From Hoeflea sp. (GTDB lineage Bacteria > Pseudomonadota > Alphaproteobacteria > Rhizobiales > Rhizobiaceae): 64,000 nucleotides of DNA. The stretch covers positions 372,001 to 436,000 of the forward strand of contig NZ_NVXQ01000001.1 of assembly GCF_002733955.1 (NCBI RefSeq). The letters run 5' to 3'. Below are positions 38,061 through 47,606 of the stretch, in pieces (positions within the stretch are counted from its first letter, which is position 1; each line of letters opens with the position of its first letter). The notes beneath the pieces were generated by a model that searched no databases, was not told the DNA's origin, and saw only the letters and a list, made by a program, of their open reading frames with translations. A program made the position numbers and the translations under genes.

Positions 38061-38570
38061 ATGGTCAGCTCGCTCGTCCTGGACGACGCGGCTGACACTC
38101 CCCAGGTGGTCACCGGCGATGACGATGACAACATTCTGGCTGGCGGAGACGGTGCAGATACCCTCTCCGGTCTCGGCGGTGACGATCTGCTCTCGGGGGG
38201 TGCCGGCGACGACTTCCTGACCGGGGGGCTGGGTCGGGACACCCTCAACGGCGGTGATGGAGCTGACAGCTTCATCTTCGATGACGGCGCACTGAGTGAT
38301 GCCGCTCTGGGCATAAAGGACCTGATCGCCGATTATGATTTTGGTGAAGGCGACCGGATCGATCTCTCCGCCCTGCTTGTCTCCAGCCCGGTTGCCGGCC
38401 ATGAGATGGATTACCTGCAGATGAATGGCAGCGTTCTGGAGGTTGATGTGGACGGCACAGGCGACGCAGCCGGTTTCGTGCAGATCGCGGAATTCTCCGC
38501 AGTCCCGGTGTCTGGTAGTCTCGGCATCCTTCTGGACGATCAGCCGGCACCGACAATGGTGGTCATCTGA
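38061..38570 (+). CDS. Small RTX calcium-binding repeat protein
   Basis: A 169-residue acidic protein with about five glycine/aspartate nonapeptide repeats of the GGxGxDxLx type (residues about 25-70, for example GGDGADTLSGLGGDDLL). A C-terminal part follows with FIFDDGALSD and GEGDRIDLSALL, the pattern next to the type I secretion signal of RTX proteins. It has no N-terminal signal, so export by a type I system encoded elsewhere is likely. Only this module is present; an in-frame TGA at 38019 blocks an extension upstream. It could be a free-standing small RTX protein or the surviving tail of a larger one. Confidence 0.65.
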   Translation: MVSSLVLDDAADTPQVVTGDDDDNILAGGDGADTLSGLGGDDLLSGGAGDDFLTGGLGRDTLNGGDGADSFIFDDGALSDAALGIKDLIADYDFGEGDRIDLSALLVSSPVAGHEMDYLQMNGSVLEVDVDGTGDAAGFVQIAEFSAVPVSGSLGILLDDQPAPTMVVI

Positions 38571-38600
38571 CCGGCGGCAGGTTACGGGCTTGCAGAGTGG

Positions 38601-38638
38601 CTCGGGGGGGTGGTCATCGGCCCGGTGACCATCCCGAG
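38601..38638 (+). terminator. Candidate hairpin after the RTX gene
   Basis: CTCGGG (38601-38606) with CCCGAG (38633-38638) and TGGTCA (38611-38616) with TGACCA (38626-38631) form a long interrupted stem 30 bp after the RTX stop. No T-run follows, so terminator function is uncertain. Confidence 0.35.
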
Positions 38639-38768
38639 ATCAGACCGGTTGCCGGGGTATAGGACAGCGGAGAGCCTCTGATCCGGGCTCTGCGATGCCC
38701 TCTGAAAAGGCAATCCTGCTGCCGCGACCCCGGCATGATGGCCGGGTCAAAACCGGCAACCGGACCAG

Positions 38769-40046
38769 ATGGAAATTGAAAGCCGAACCATGTTACCGTG
38801 GAAGCATGATCCGCGAACAAGCATCATGCCAAACTGGCGGCGACACCGCGTGATGGCGTCGCATCACAATCTCTACCTGGTTGCGCTGTCAATCATAGTC
38901 GCCATCCAGGCCAGCTATGTCGGTTTGAATCTTGCGATTCGAATCCCGGGAGCCTTTGCGCTCAATCGGCGCCTGCTGATCGCGGCATCAGCGATCACTC
39001 TGGCCGTGGGGATCTGGAGCATGCACTTCATCGGCATGCTGTCGATGTCCATGACCTCACAAATCGATTATCTGGTGCTGCCGACGCTGCTGTCCTTCCT
39101 GCTGTGCGTGCTGGTGACCGGGATCGCCATTTACCTGGCAAGCCTGCGCTCACCGCACTTGCTTGCAATTGCGGCCGGCGTGATGGGAGTGGGTATCACC
39201 ATCATGCATTATGTTGGCATGATCGCTCTGCGTTCCAGTGTTCAATTGAGCTATGACCCGGTCTATGTGGTTGTGAGCTTCCTGATTGCCGTGACGGCCT
39301 CGGGTCTGGCACTCTGGCTGGCGTTTTCCGCCGAGCGGCGGCCGCCGCTTTTTCTCTGCGCCACGTTTCTGGGCTGCGCAGTGTCCGGCATGCACTACTC
39401 TGCGATGGAAGGCACCAGCTTCGACTTCGCACTGGCCTCGCAGCTGACATCGACATCGTTCATCTCGAGCGACACCCTGGCCGTGATCGTCAGTATCGTC
39501 GCCTTTGCCGTGTCCGGCATATTCATGCTGACACTGGTGCCCAAGCGCGTGGGGCTGAACCCGGAGGAGGCCGGGGACAAGAGCGGGGATGACAGCGCGG
39601 CTGATACCGGTGACAAAGCCGAAGACGGCTATGAAGGGACCAAAGCCCCGCCTGTTGAACGGGTTCGTCTGGTGGACGCGGCATCAATCAGCCTGCTGCC
39701 GATCGAGAAGAACGGAAACCGCTTTCATATCGCTGCCAGCGAAGTCGTCTCGGTGCATGCCAATGCCCATTACACCTACGTCTTCAACGGACGCGACGAC
39801 CTGTTCTGCTCGTTGTCGATCAGCGAAATCTACGAACGCATGCCCAAGCCGCCGTTTTACCGCACCCACCGCAGCTACATTGTCAATCTGGCGCATGTCG
39901 GCCGGGTGAAGAAATCAGGCGACGCGGCGGTCGCCGAACTCGATTCTCCTGTGCGGCGGACAGTGCCGATCAGCCGCGCCCGTGTCGCCGATCTCCGGCA
40001 GGAACTTGCCAGCTACCAGACACGCGAGCACTCGGGAGTCGCCTGA
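38769..40046 (+). CDS. coxC: MHYT sensor / LytTR response protein, CoxC-like
   Basis: A 425-residue membrane regulator. Residues about 30-255 contain seven hydrophobic segments with three MHYT-type motifs (SMHFIGMLSM, IMHYVGMIAL, GMHYSAMEG) whose Met and His residues may bind copper and sense CO, O2 or NO. An acidic linker (260-300) leads to a C-terminal LytTR DNA-binding domain (about 315-415, with YRTHRSYIVNLAHVGRVK). This is the architecture of CoxC and CoxH in Oligotropha carboxidovorans, and it lies directly before coxM, so it probably controls the cox operon. The start is uncertain: 38769 is the longest, but ATGs at 38790 and 38826 are possible. Confidence 0.8.
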   Translation: MEIESRTMLPWKHDPRTSIMPNWRRHRVMASHHNLYLVALSIIVAIQASYVGLNLAIRIPGAFALNRRLLIAASAITLAVGIWSMHFIGMLSMSMTSQIDYLVLPTLLSFLLCVLVTGIAIYLASLRSPHLLAIAAGVMGVGITIMHYVGMIALRSSVQLSYDPVYVVVSFLIAVTASGLALWLAFSAERRPPLFLCATFLGCAVSGMHYSAMEGTSFDFALASQLTSTSFISSDTLAVIVSIVAFAVSGIFMLTLVPKRVGLNPEEAGDKSGDDSAADTGDKAEDGYEGTKAPPVERVRLVDAASISLLPIEKNGNRFHIAASEVVSVHANAHYTYVFNGRDDLFCSLSISEIYERMPKPPFYRTHRSYIVNLAHVGRVKKSGDAAVAELDSPVRRTVPISRARVADLRQELASYQTREHSGVA

Positions 40047-40052
40047 ATTTTA

Positions 40053-40144
40053 CGTCAGCCATGTTGACGCAGTTCGTGCGGACAGCTCGTATTTCGTGAA
40101 AATATGCAGTTCTGGCGCCGCCGGACTGTTTCGCTTGGCGCCAA
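40053..40144. promoter_or_regulatory. Repeats in the coxM upstream region
   Basis: Two elements lie in the 200 bp between coxC and coxM. One is CGTCA-N7-TGACG, a perfect inverted repeat at 40053-40069. The other is the word TGGCGCC twice, at 40113-40119 and 40136-40142, 23 bases apart, the second inside the palindrome TTGGCGCCAA (40135-40144). LytTR proteins usually bind paired direct repeats about two helical turns apart, so the second pair is a candidate CoxC site. Confidence 0.35.
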
Positions 40145-40246
40145 TTGCCTCTCTTCTATCAGTTGCTGAAGGCCGCTCAAGACATCGTCGTTCACGATGG
40201 ATCACTTGGCCGGTTGTTCATTTGGCAAGCTTTGGGAGGAGCTTAA

Positions 40247-41113
40247 ATGATACCAGGCGCATTCGATTATCATCGCCCTGCAACCGTGGAAGATGCTGTG
40301 GGCTTGCTTGCAAGGCTCGGCGAGGAGGCGAATATTCTTGCCGGCGGTCACAGCCTGATCCCGCTGATGAAGACCCGGCTCGCATCGCCCGAACATCTGG
40401 TCGATCTTTCCGGCATTGGCGATCTCAAGGGCATTTCGGTCCAAGGCGAGGAGATCGTCATCGGCGCCATGACCACTCAGTTCGAACTGATCACGTCGAC
40501 CGAACTTGAACAGCATCTGCCGATCATCGCCGAAACCTCGCGACTGATCGCCGATCCGCAGATCCGTTACAAGGGAACCTTCGGCGGCAATGTCGCCAAT
40601 GGTGATCCGGGCAATGACATGCCGGCCCTGATGATGTGCCTCGGGGCAACCTATGCGGTCACCGGCCCCGATGGCAGCCGCGACATCGCTGCCCGCGACT
40701 TCTACCAGGGTGCCTATTTCACATCGCTGGAACATGGCGAGATCCTGACAGCCGTGCGTATCCCGATCCCGGCAGCAGGCCATGGCTATGCCTATGAGAA
40801 GCTCAAGCGCAAGGTCGGCGACTATGCCACCGCCGCAGCCGCCGTCGTCATCACCATGGAAGACGGCAAATGCACCAGCGCCTCGATCGGCCTGACCAAC
40901 GTCTCGGAAACACCGCTCTGGGCATCAGTGGCTGCAGATCTGCTGGTCGGCACCAGCCTCGACAAGGCGTCGGTGGACGCAGCCGTTTCCGCCGCCGAAG
41001 CCATTACCGAGCCTGCCTCCGACATGCGCGGACCTGCCGAGTACAGGACCAAGATGGCTGGCGTCATGATGCGGCGCGCACTTGAGCGGGCCCAGTCCCG
41101 CGCCAAGGGTTGA
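40247..41113 (+). CDS. coxM: Carbon monoxide dehydrogenase medium subunit (FAD)
   Basis: FAD-binding subunit passing electrons from the iron-sulfur CoxS to the quinone pool. It has 288 residues, the exact size of the O. carboxidovorans protein. FAD-binding motifs are the first glycine loop [11 protein letters not shown] (around residue 32) and [14 protein letters not shown] (around 109). The ATG follows GGGAGGAG eight bases upstream. It is the first gene of the structural cox operon, 200 bp after coxC, and ends 14 bp before coxS. Confidence 0.95.
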   Translation: MIPGAFDYHRPATVEDAVGLLARLGEEANILAGGHSLIPLMKTRLASPEHLVDLSGIGDLKGISVQGEEIVIGAMTTQFELITSTELEQHLPIIAETSRLIADPQIRYKGTFGGNVANGDPGNDMPALMMCLGATYAVTGPDGSRDIAARDFYQGAYFTSLEHGEILTAVRIPIPAAGHGYAYEKLKRKVGDYATAAAAVVITMEDGKCTSASIGLTNVSETPLWASVAADLLVGTSLDKASVDAAVSAAEAITEPASDMRGPAEYRTKMAGVMMRRALERAQSRAKG

Positions 41114-41127
41114 GGGGGAGATTACCA

Positions 41128-41628
41128 ATGACAAAATCACACATCGAACTGACCATCAACGGCAAGAAGGTGGAAGCTCTGGTCGAGCCCCGCACCTTGC
41201 TGATCCACTTCCTGCGCGAACAGCAGAACCTCACCGGAGCCCATATCGGCTGCGATACCGGCCATTGCGGCGCTTGCACCGTCGAGATGGATGACATGTC
41301 GGTCAAGAGCTGCATGACCTTCGCCGTCCAGGCCAATGGCGCTGACATCACCACCATCGAAGGCATGGCCAATCCTGACGGAACGCTGAGCGCGCTGCAG
41401 GAGGGTTTCCGCATGATGCATGGCTTGCAATGCGGTTTCTGCACGCCCGGCATGATCCTGCGGGCGCATCGGCTGCTTCAGGAAAATCCGGCGCCGACCG
41501 AAGATGAAATCCGCAATGGCATCGCCGGCAATCTTTGCCGCTGCACCGGCTACGTCAACATCGTCAAGGCGATCCAGTACGCAGCTGCGAAGATCAACGG
41601 AACACCGTTTCAGGAGGCCGCAGAATGA
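41128..41628 (+). CDS. coxS: Carbon monoxide dehydrogenase small subunit (2Fe-2S)
   Basis: Iron-sulfur subunit with two [2Fe-2S] clusters, 166 residues as in the reference enzyme. The plant-ferredoxin cluster is in [18 protein letters not shown] (around residue 38-55) with a further cysteine in VKSC; the helical domain holds CGFCTPGM (around 101) and [12 protein letters not shown] (around 135). The ATG at 41128 follows GAGGGGGAG. The stop overlaps the coxL start as ATGA. Confidence 0.95.
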   Translation: MTKSHIELTINGKKVEALVEPRTLLIHFLREQQNLTGAHIGCDTGHCGACTVEMDDMSVKSCMTFAVQANGADITTIEGMANPDGTLSALQEGFRMMHGLQCGFCTPGMILRAHRLLQENPAPTEDEIRNGIAGNLCRCTGYVNIVKAIQYAAAKINGTPFQEAAE

Positions 41629-44054
41629 ACGACCAGACCAAGATTGATCAGGATCGCGCCGAACGGACCGAAAAACTCCAGGGCATGGGCTGCAAGCGCA
41701 AGCGGGTTGAAGATGTCCGCTTCACCCAAGGCAAGGGCAGCTATGTCGATGATCTGAAACTGCCGGGCATGCTGTTTGGCGATTTCGTCCGCTCACCGCA
41801 CGCCCATGCGCGGATCAAGAGCATCGACACCAGCCGCGCCAAGGCGCTGCCGGGCGTGGTCGCCGTGCTCACCGCCGCCGATCTCAAGCCGCTGGGACTG
41901 CATTACATGCCGACGCTGGCCGGTGATGTGCAGGCGGTGCTGGCCGAGGAGAAGGTGCTGTTCCAGAACCAGGAAGTGGCCTTCGTCATTGCCGAGGACC
42001 GCTACATCGCGTCGGACGCCACCGAGCTTGTCGATGTCGATTACGAGGCACTGCCGTGCATTGTCGATCCGTTCAAATCGATGGACGAGGATGCGCCGAT
42101 CCTGCGTGAAGACATTCAGGACAAGATGGAAGGCGCGCACGGCCCGCGCAAACACCCCAACCACATTTTCGAATGGCAGATCGGCGACAAGGACGCCACG
42201 GACAAGGTGTTTGCCGAAGCCGATGTGACCATCAAGGAAATGCTGGTCGATCACCGCACTCATCCCTCGCCGCTGGAAACCTGCCAGTCGGTGGCGTCCT
42301 TCGACAAGGTCAAGGGTGAACTCACACTTTGGGGCACTTTCCAGGCGCCACACGTGATCCGCACCGTGGTTTCGCTGATCTCGGGACTGCCCGAGCACAA
42401 GATCCATGTCATCGCACCCGATATCGGCGGCGGCTTCGGCAACAAGGTCGGCGCCTATGCCGGTTATGTCTGCTCGGTGGTCGGCTCGATCGTGCTCGGC
42501 GTGCCGGTCAAATGGGTCGAGGACCGGATGGAAAACCTCTCCACAACGTCCTTTGCCCGCGATTACCACATGACCACGGAACTTGCGGCCACCAAGGACG
42601 GCAAGATCCAGGCCATGCGGGTGCATGTGCTGGCCGACCACGGCGCCTACGACGCCTGCGCCGATCCGTCAAAATGGCCGGCCGGCTTCATGAATATCTG
42701 CACCGGTTCCTACGACATCCCGACCGCGCATCTGGCCGTTGACGGTGTCTACACCAACAAGGCCTCGGGCGGAGTGGCCTATCGCTGCTCGTTCCGCGTC
42801 ACCGAAGCAGTGTTCGCCATCGAGCGTGCGGTGGAACTGCTGGCCCAGAAGCTCGGCATGGATGCGGCTGAACTGCGGATCAAGAACTTCATCAAGCCCG
42901 AGCAGTTCCCCTACCAGTCGGCGCTTGGCTGGGAGTATGACAGCGGCGACTATCACACCGCCATGAAGAAGGCGATGGACACCATCGGCTACAAGGAGCT
43001 GCGGGAAGAACAGGCGAAGAAGCGCGAAGCCTTCAAGCGCGGCGAGACCCGCGAATTGATGGGCATCGGCATCTCGTTCTTCACCGAGATCGTCGGCGCC
43101 GGCCCGTCGAAGAATTGCGACATTCTCGGCGTCGCCATGTTCGATTCAGCCGAAATCCGCATCCATCCAACCGGTTCCGTGATCGCCCGCATGGGCACCA
43201 AGAGCCAGGGCCAGGGACACGAGACCACCTACGCCCAGATCATCGCCACCGAAATCGGTATTTCAGCCGACGACATCATGATCGAGGAAGGCAACACGGA
43301 TACCGCGCCCTATGGCCTGGGCACCTACGGCTCGCGCTCGACGCCTGTGGCGGGAGCGGCAACGGCGGTCGCGGCGCGCAAGATCAAGGCCAAGGCGCAG
43401 ATGATCGCCGCCCACATGCTGGAAGTGCATGAAGGCGATCTCGAATGGGATGTCGACCGCTTCCGGGTGAAAGGCCTGCCGGAAAAGTTCAAGACCATGA
43501 AGGAAATCGCCTGGGCGTCCTACAATTCGCCGCCTCCCAACATGGAGCCGGGACTTGAGGCGGTGAACTATTACGAGCCGCCGAACATGACCTATCCTTT
43601 CGGCGCCTATTTCTGCGTCATGGACATCGACGTCGACACCGGTGTTGCCAAGACGCGGCGGTTCTATGCGCTCGATGATTGCGGCACGCGCATCAACCCG
43701 ATGATCATCGAGGGGCAGGTGCATGGTGGCCTCACCGAAGCCTTCGCCTGCGCCATGGGCCAGGAGATCCGCTACGACGAGCACGGCAATGTCATGGGCG
43801 CGTCCTTCATGGACTTCTTCCTGCCCACCGCCGTTGAAACACCGCACTGGGAGACCGATCATACGGTGACCCCTTCGCCGCATCACCCGATCGGCGCCAA
43901 GGGCGTGGGCGAAAGCCCGCATGTCGGTGGCGTGCCGTGCTTCTCCAACGCGGTGAACGACGCCTATGCCTTCCTCGACGCCGGCCATATCCAGATGCCG
44001 CATGATGCCTGGCGGCTGTGGCAGGTTGGCGAGAAGCTGGGACTGCACACTTAA
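41625..44054 (+). CDS. coxL: Form I carbon monoxide dehydrogenase large subunit (Mo-Cu)
   Basis: Catalytic subunit oxidising CO with water to CO2 at a copper-sulfur-molybdenum centre. It has 809 residues, the size of the O. carboxidovorans protein. The form I signature AYRCSFR is present and its cysteine falls at residue 388, the residue that holds copper through S-selanyl/sulfur in the reference enzyme. The glutamate of [13 protein letters not shown] falls at residue 763, the catalytic base. These two exact matches separate it from the form II (AYRGAGR) proteins of uncertain function. The ATG overlaps the coxS stop by four bases. An open frame upstream lies in coxS. Confidence 0.97.
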   Translation: MNDQTKIDQDRAERTEKLQGMGCKRKRVEDVRFTQGKGSYVDDLKLPGMLFGDFVRSPHAHARIKSIDTSRAKALPGVVAVLTAADLKPLGLHYMPTLAGDVQAVLAEEKVLFQNQEVAFVIAEDRYIASDATELVDVDYEALPCIVDPFKSMDEDAPILREDIQDKMEGAHGPRKHPNHIFEWQIGDKDATDKVFAEADVTIKEMLVDHRTHPSPLETCQSVASFDKVKGELTLWGTFQAPHVIRTVVSLISGLPEHKIHVIAPDIGGGFGNKVGAYAGYVCSVVGSIVLGVPVKWVEDRMENLSTTSFARDYHMTTELAATKDGKIQAMRVHVLADHGAYDACADPSKWPAGFMNICTGSYDIPTAHLAVDGVYTNKASGGVAYRCSFRVTEAVFAIERAVELLAQKLGMDAAELRIKNFIKPEQFPYQSALGWEYDSGDYHTAMKKAMDTIGYKELREEQAKKREAFKRGETRELMGIGISFFTEIVGAGPSKNCDILGVAMFDSAEIRIHPTGSVIARMGTKSQGQGHETTYAQIIATEIGISADDIMIEEGNTDTAPYGLGTYGSRSTPVAGAATAVAARKIKAKAQMIAAHMLEVHEGDLEWDVDRFRVKGLPEKFKTMKEIAWASYNSPPPNMEPGLEAVNYYEPPNMTYPFGAYFCVMDIDVDTGVAKTRRFYALDDCGTRINPMIIEGQVHGGLTEAFACAMGQEIRYDEHGNVMGASFMDFFLPTAVETPHWETDHTVTPSPHHPIGAKGVGESPHVGGVPCFSNAVNDAYAFLDAGHIQMPHDAWRLWQVGEKLGLHT

Positions 44055-44070
44055 GGTCGGGGACTGTCCG

Positions 44071-44946
44071 GTGAAAATCCCCCAGGAAAAGGTCGCGACA
44101 GAACTGGCCGCGGTCGGGTATATCCCCGATCGCGACCTCGCCACCGCTTTGTGGCTGATGGACAGCCTCAAGCGTCCGCTGCTTCTCGAAGGCGAGGCCG
44201 GCGTCGGCAAGACCGAGGTCGCGCGTGCGCTGGCGCTGGCCCATGATACCAAACTGATCCGGCTGCAGTGCTATGAGGGGCTGGACCAGAGCGCGGCGCT
44301 CTATGAGTGGAACTACCAGCGTCAGCTGTTGGCCATCAAGGCGCGCGAGGGCACCGATGCGGCATCCGTCGAGGAGCACATCTTCAGCGAGACCTATCTG
44401 ATGGAACGGCCGCTGCTGGCCGCGATCCGGCAGGACAAGGCGCCGGTGCTTCTCATCGACGAGGTCGACCGGGCGGATGAGGAATTCGAGGCGTTCCTGC
44501 TGGAACTGTTGTCGGACTTCCAGGTCTCGATCCCGGAGTTGGGGACCATAACTGCAACCACCATTCCCCGCGTCATACTGACTTCGAACGGCACCCGCGA
44601 ACTCAGCGATGCGCTTCGGCGCCGTTGCCTCTATCACTATGTCGATTATCCCGATGTCGACCGCGAGGCCCGGATCATCCTGTCGCGCCTGCCCGGCATC
44701 GACACCGACCTGGCCTTGCAGATCGCCAATATGGTGAGCCTCGTCCGCAAGGAAGACCTGCGTAAATCTCCGGGTGTCGCCGAGACCCTCGACTGGGCGG
44801 CGACAATCGCGGGGCTGGACATCCGGCATCTGCGCGACGAGCCGGAAGCGGTTCATGAGACGCTGATGTGCCTGATCAAGACCGCCGAGGACAAATCCCG
44901 CATGACCCGCGAAGTCTCCGACCGCCTGCTCGGCAAGGTGGCTTGA
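44071..44946 (+). CDS. coxD: MoxR-type AAA+ ATPase for CO dehydrogenase maturation
   Basis: A 291-residue ATPase. In O. carboxidovorans CoxD helps build the copper-sulfur part of the active site. Walker A is GEAGVGKTEVA (around residue 38), Walker B LLIDEVDRADEEFEAF (around 132), then a sensor region TSNGTRELSDALRRRC (around 170-185). The start GTG 44071 lies 16 bp after the coxL stop and is followed by the KIPQEKVATEL beginning seen in relatives; the longer frame goes into coxL. It ends one base before coxE. Confidence 0.92.
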   Translation: MKIPQEKVATELAAVGYIPDRDLATALWLMDSLKRPLLLEGEAGVGKTEVARALALAHDTKLIRLQCYEGLDQSAALYEWNYQRQLLAIKAREGTDAASVEEHIFSETYLMERPLLAAIRQDKAPVLLIDEVDRADEEFEAFLLELLSDFQVSIPELGTITATTIPRVILTSNGTRELSDALRRRCLYHYVDYPDVDREARIILSRLPGIDTDLALQIANMVSLVRKEDLRKSPGVAETLDWAATIAGLDIRHLRDEPEAVHETLMCLIKTAEDKSRMTREVSDRLLGKVA

Positions 44947-44947
44947 G

Positions 44948-46135
44948 ATGAGCGCGGCGCTGGCATCTGAAAACCCGCTTAGCGCAGGCGCCAGAACGAA
45001 GTTGAACGGCTTTGCCCAGACCCTGCGCGACAACGGCTTTATTCTCGGGCTGGCCGAAACCCGCGATGCCCTGACGGTCCTGGCAAGCGGTCATGCGGGC
45101 CGGCCGTCGCGCTTGCGGACGGCGCTGAAGACCCTGTTCTGTAGCCGGCAGTCGGACTGGCAAAAATTCGACGAGCTGTTCGATGCCTACTGGTTGAGCC
45201 GCGGCATGAAGTCGGCGACGCGCATTTCCGGGGCGCCGCAGACATCGCCGCCCGGTCTGCAGACCCAGGCGGCGGGCCGACGTAGCCTTGGTGAAAGCGA
45301 TCAGGCCGACCATGTCGAGCGCGGGGAGGGGAGCGAAGTTTCCGAAACCGGACAGTCCAGACGCGAAGGCGCGTCGCGAACCGAGTTGCTGTCGAAAACC
45401 GACTTCAGGCATCTGACCGAGCCCGAGGATCTGGCGGAAGCGCACCGGCTCGCCGAGAGGTTGGCCAGGAGCATGCGCGCCCGGCTGACCCGTCGGATGC
45501 ATGCGCGGCGCTCGGGGCAGCGGCTCGACCTCAGGCGGACGATCCACAAGAGCATCGCTTACGGCGGCACGCCGCTGGAACTGGTGCAGCGCAAACGCAA
45601 GGACAAGCCCCTGCGCCTTGTCGTGCTGCTCGACGCGTCGGGGTCGATGAGCCTGTACTCGGCCGTCTTCCTGCGCTTCATGCATGGGGTCCTCGACAGC
45701 TTCCGCGAAGCCGAAGCCTTCGTCTTCCACACCCGCCTGATCCACATTTCGCCGGCGCTGAAGGAGCGCAATCCGCAACGCGCCATGGAACGCATGTCCT
45801 TGCTGGCGCAGGGCACTGGCGGCGGCACGCGGATCGGCGAGAGCCTGGCCACCTTCAATCGCTGGCATGCAGAGCGCTGCATTCATTCACGCACCTGCGT
45901 GATGATCGTGTCCGATGGCTACGATACCGGCCCGGCCGAAGACCTGGGGGCCGAAATGCAGGCCTTGCGCCGCCGCTGCCGCCGCATTGCCTGGCTCAAC
46001 CCGATGATCGGCTGGCAGGGCTATGCGCCGGAGGCCGCAGGCATGAAGGCAGCTCTGCCCCATGTCGACCTGTTTGCCCCGGCACACAATCTCGAAAGCC
46101 TGAAATCCCTTGAACCCTATCTGGCGAGGATATGA
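44948..46135 (+). CDS. coxE: VWA-domain protein CoxE
   Basis: A 395-residue partner of the CoxD ATPase in metal-centre maturation. The C-terminal von Willebrand A domain starts near residue 215 and its metal-binding MIDAS motif is VVLLDASGSMSLY. The N-terminal half is helical, with an arginine-rich stretch (LARSMRARLTRRMHARR around 168-184). MoxR ATPase and VWA pairs act together as chaperones. Its stop overlaps the coxF start by four bases. Confidence 0.9.
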   Translation: MSAALASENPLSAGARTKLNGFAQTLRDNGFILGLAETRDALTVLASGHAGRPSRLRTALKTLFCSRQSDWQKFDELFDAYWLSRGMKSATRISGAPQTSPPGLQTQAAGRRSLGESDQADHVERGEGSEVSETGQSRREGASRTELLSKTDFRHLTEPEDLAEAHRLAERLARSMRARLTRRMHARRSGQRLDLRRTIHKSIAYGGTPLELVQRKRKDKPLRLVVLLDASGSMSLYSAVFLRFMHGVLDSFREAEAFVFHTRLIHISPALKERNPQRAMERMSLLAQGTGGGTRIGESLATFNRWHAERCIHSRTCVMIVSDGYDTGPAEDLGAEMQALRRRCRRIAWLNPMIGWQGYAPEAAGMKAALPHVDLFAPAHNLESLKSLEPYLARI

Positions 46136-46956
46136 TCATGCCGCACCAGTCCGACATTCTGGACCTGATGAATGATTACAAGTCGAGGGGCGAACCCTTC
46201 GCGCTGGCGACTGTCGTGCGCACGGTGTCTGTCACCGCAGCCAAGGCCGGCGCCAAGGCGGTGATCCTGGCCGACGGCACCATCACGGACGGCTGGATCG
46301 GGGGTGGCTGCGCCCGCGGCGCAGTCCTCAAGGCGGCGCGGGAAGCGCTTGCCGACGGCCAGTCGCGGCTTGTCAGCATTCAGCCCGAGGACCAGCTGAG
46401 CGAGCACCAGGTCAAGCCCGGCGAGCTGCGCGAAGGTGTCCTCTACGCCAGGAATCACTGCCCGAGCCAGGGCACCATGGATGTGTTTGTGGAGCCCGTC
46501 TTGCCCAGACCGAACCTTCTGATTTGTGGCGCTTCGCCCGTCGCCGTCGCGCTCGCCGATCTGGCCCGGCGCATGGCTTTCTTCGTCACCGTTTGCGCCC
46601 CGGCCGCGGATCACGGAAGCTTCGCCGAAACTGATCGTCTGATCGACGGATACGAACTGCCCGCCGATGGCAGCGAGCGCGATTATGTGGTGATCGCCAC
46701 GCAAGGTCGCGGTGACAGCGCTGCGCTGAAAGCAGCCGTGCAGATGCCTTCCAGATATCTCGCCTTCGTTGGCTCACGCAAGAAGGCAGCCGCGCTGAAA
46801 GCTGATCTGACGGCAGCGGGGATACCGGCCGCAGCCCTTGAAGCCATCCGCGCCCCGGCGGGCCTGGATATCGGTGCCATCACGCCCGACGAGATCGCCT
46901 TTTCGATCGTTGCCGAGATGATCGAGATCCGCCGCCGCGGCCAACGCACGCTTTGA
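46132..46956 (+). CDS. coxF: XdhC/CoxF family maturation protein
   Basis: A 274-residue XdhC-like protein, a class that inserts or sulfurates the molybdenum cofactor of xanthine-dehydrogenase-type enzymes. The N-terminal XdhC domain has FALATVVRTVSVTAAKAGAK and IGGGCARGAVLKAA (around residue 57-70). The C-terminal Rossmann-like domain has LLICGASPVAVALADLARRM (around 125-144) and FVGSRKKAAALKA. ATG 46132 overlaps the coxE stop; an in-frame ATG two codons later is equally possible. Confidence 0.88.
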   Translation: MIMPHQSDILDLMNDYKSRGEPFALATVVRTVSVTAAKAGAKAVILADGTITDGWIGGGCARGAVLKAAREALADGQSRLVSIQPEDQLSEHQVKPGELREGVLYARNHCPSQGTMDVFVEPVLPRPNLLICGASPVAVALADLARRMAFFVTVCAPAADHGSFAETDRLIDGYELPADGSERDYVVIATQGRGDSAALKAAVQMPSRYLAFVGSRKKAAALKADLTAAGIPAAALEAIRAPAGLDIGAITPDEIAFSIVAEMIEIRRRGQRTL

Positions 46957-47014
46957 AACTCATTCGCACCTACAGGCCATCCGTTGGCCCACACACTGGC
47001 AAGGATACACCAAG

Positions 47015-47533
47015 ATGGAAATGAACGGATCACAACGCATCGAAGCCTCCCGCGAAGCGGTCTACGCCGCGTTGAATGACGTCGACGTCTTGCGCCAATG
47101 CATTCCGGGTTGCGAGTCCATCGAGAAGACCTCCGAGACCGAGATGAACGCCAAGGTCACGCTCAGGGTGGGGCCGGTCAAGGCGAGTTTCAACGGCAAG
47201 GTGACGCTGTCGGATCTCGATCCGCCCAACGGCTACACCATCAGCGGCGAAGGCTCCGGCGGCATGGCCGGATTTGCCAAGGGCGGCGCCAAGGTGGACC
47301 TGGTGCCCGATGGCGACGCGACAATCCTTAACTACACGGTGGCGGCAGAGATCGGCGGCAAGATCGCCCAGCTCGGCAGCCGCCTGATTGACGGCACGGC
47401 CAAGAAGCTGGCCGGCGAGTTCTTCTCCAGGTTCAGCGAGATCGTCGGTTCCCCGCCGCCGGCAGAGGAGCTGCCGCCCGAAGAAGCGGCTGCAAAGAAG
47501 GGCTGGGTCGGCCGCCTCCGCGATTCCCTTTGA
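47015..47533 (+). CDS. coxG: CoxG, membrane recruitment factor for CO dehydrogenase
   Basis: A 172-residue START/SRPBCC-fold protein that in actinobacteria and Oligotropha tethers CO dehydrogenase to the membrane and links it to the quinone pool. It begins MEMNGSQRIEASREAVYAAL, contains LRQCIPGCESIEK (around residue 29-41) and VGPVKASFNGKVTLSDLDPP (around 54-73), both family marks, and ends with a hydrophobic-basic stretch KKGWVGRLRDSL. It is the last cox gene, 58 bp after coxF. coxB, coxH, coxI and coxK are not present in this cluster. Confidence 0.9.
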   Translation: MEMNGSQRIEASREAVYAALNDVDVLRQCIPGCESIEKTSETEMNAKVTLRVGPVKASFNGKVTLSDLDPPNGYTISGEGSGGMAGFAKGGAKVDLVPDGDATILNYTVAAEIGGKIAQLGSRLIDGTAKKLAGEFFSRFSEIVGSPPPAEELPPEEAAAKKGWVGRLRDSL

Positions 47534-47583
47534 TGCGACAATCCTGAAGCTGCTGGTGTTCACCGGAGTTTGCAAGCGCGAGG

Positions 47584-47606
47584 TCGAGCGGCGCTCAGCT
47601 CGATTT
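47584..47606 (+). terminator. Weak candidate terminator at the end of the cox operon
   Basis: TCGAGC (47584-47589) and GCTCGA (47598-47603) with an eight-base loop are followed by TTTAA. It lies 51 bp after coxG and overlaps the stop codon region of the convergent regulator gene. Confidence 0.3.

Noticed and set aside
38150-38280. Repetitive GGTGACGA-type DNA as a tandem repeat locus.
   Set aside because: It is the coding sequence of the RTX nonapeptides, with ordinary codon variation between copies.
40225-40240. TTGGCAAGCTTTGG before coxM as a sigma-54 promoter.
   Set aside because: The -12 element reads GG instead of GC and the GG-GC spacing is wrong; it lies too close to the ribosome site.
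41625-44054. coxL as xanthine or aldehyde dehydrogenase, or form II Cox-like protein.
   Set aside because: AYRCSFR with Cys388 and Glu763 at the exact reference positions is specific to form I CO dehydrogenase.
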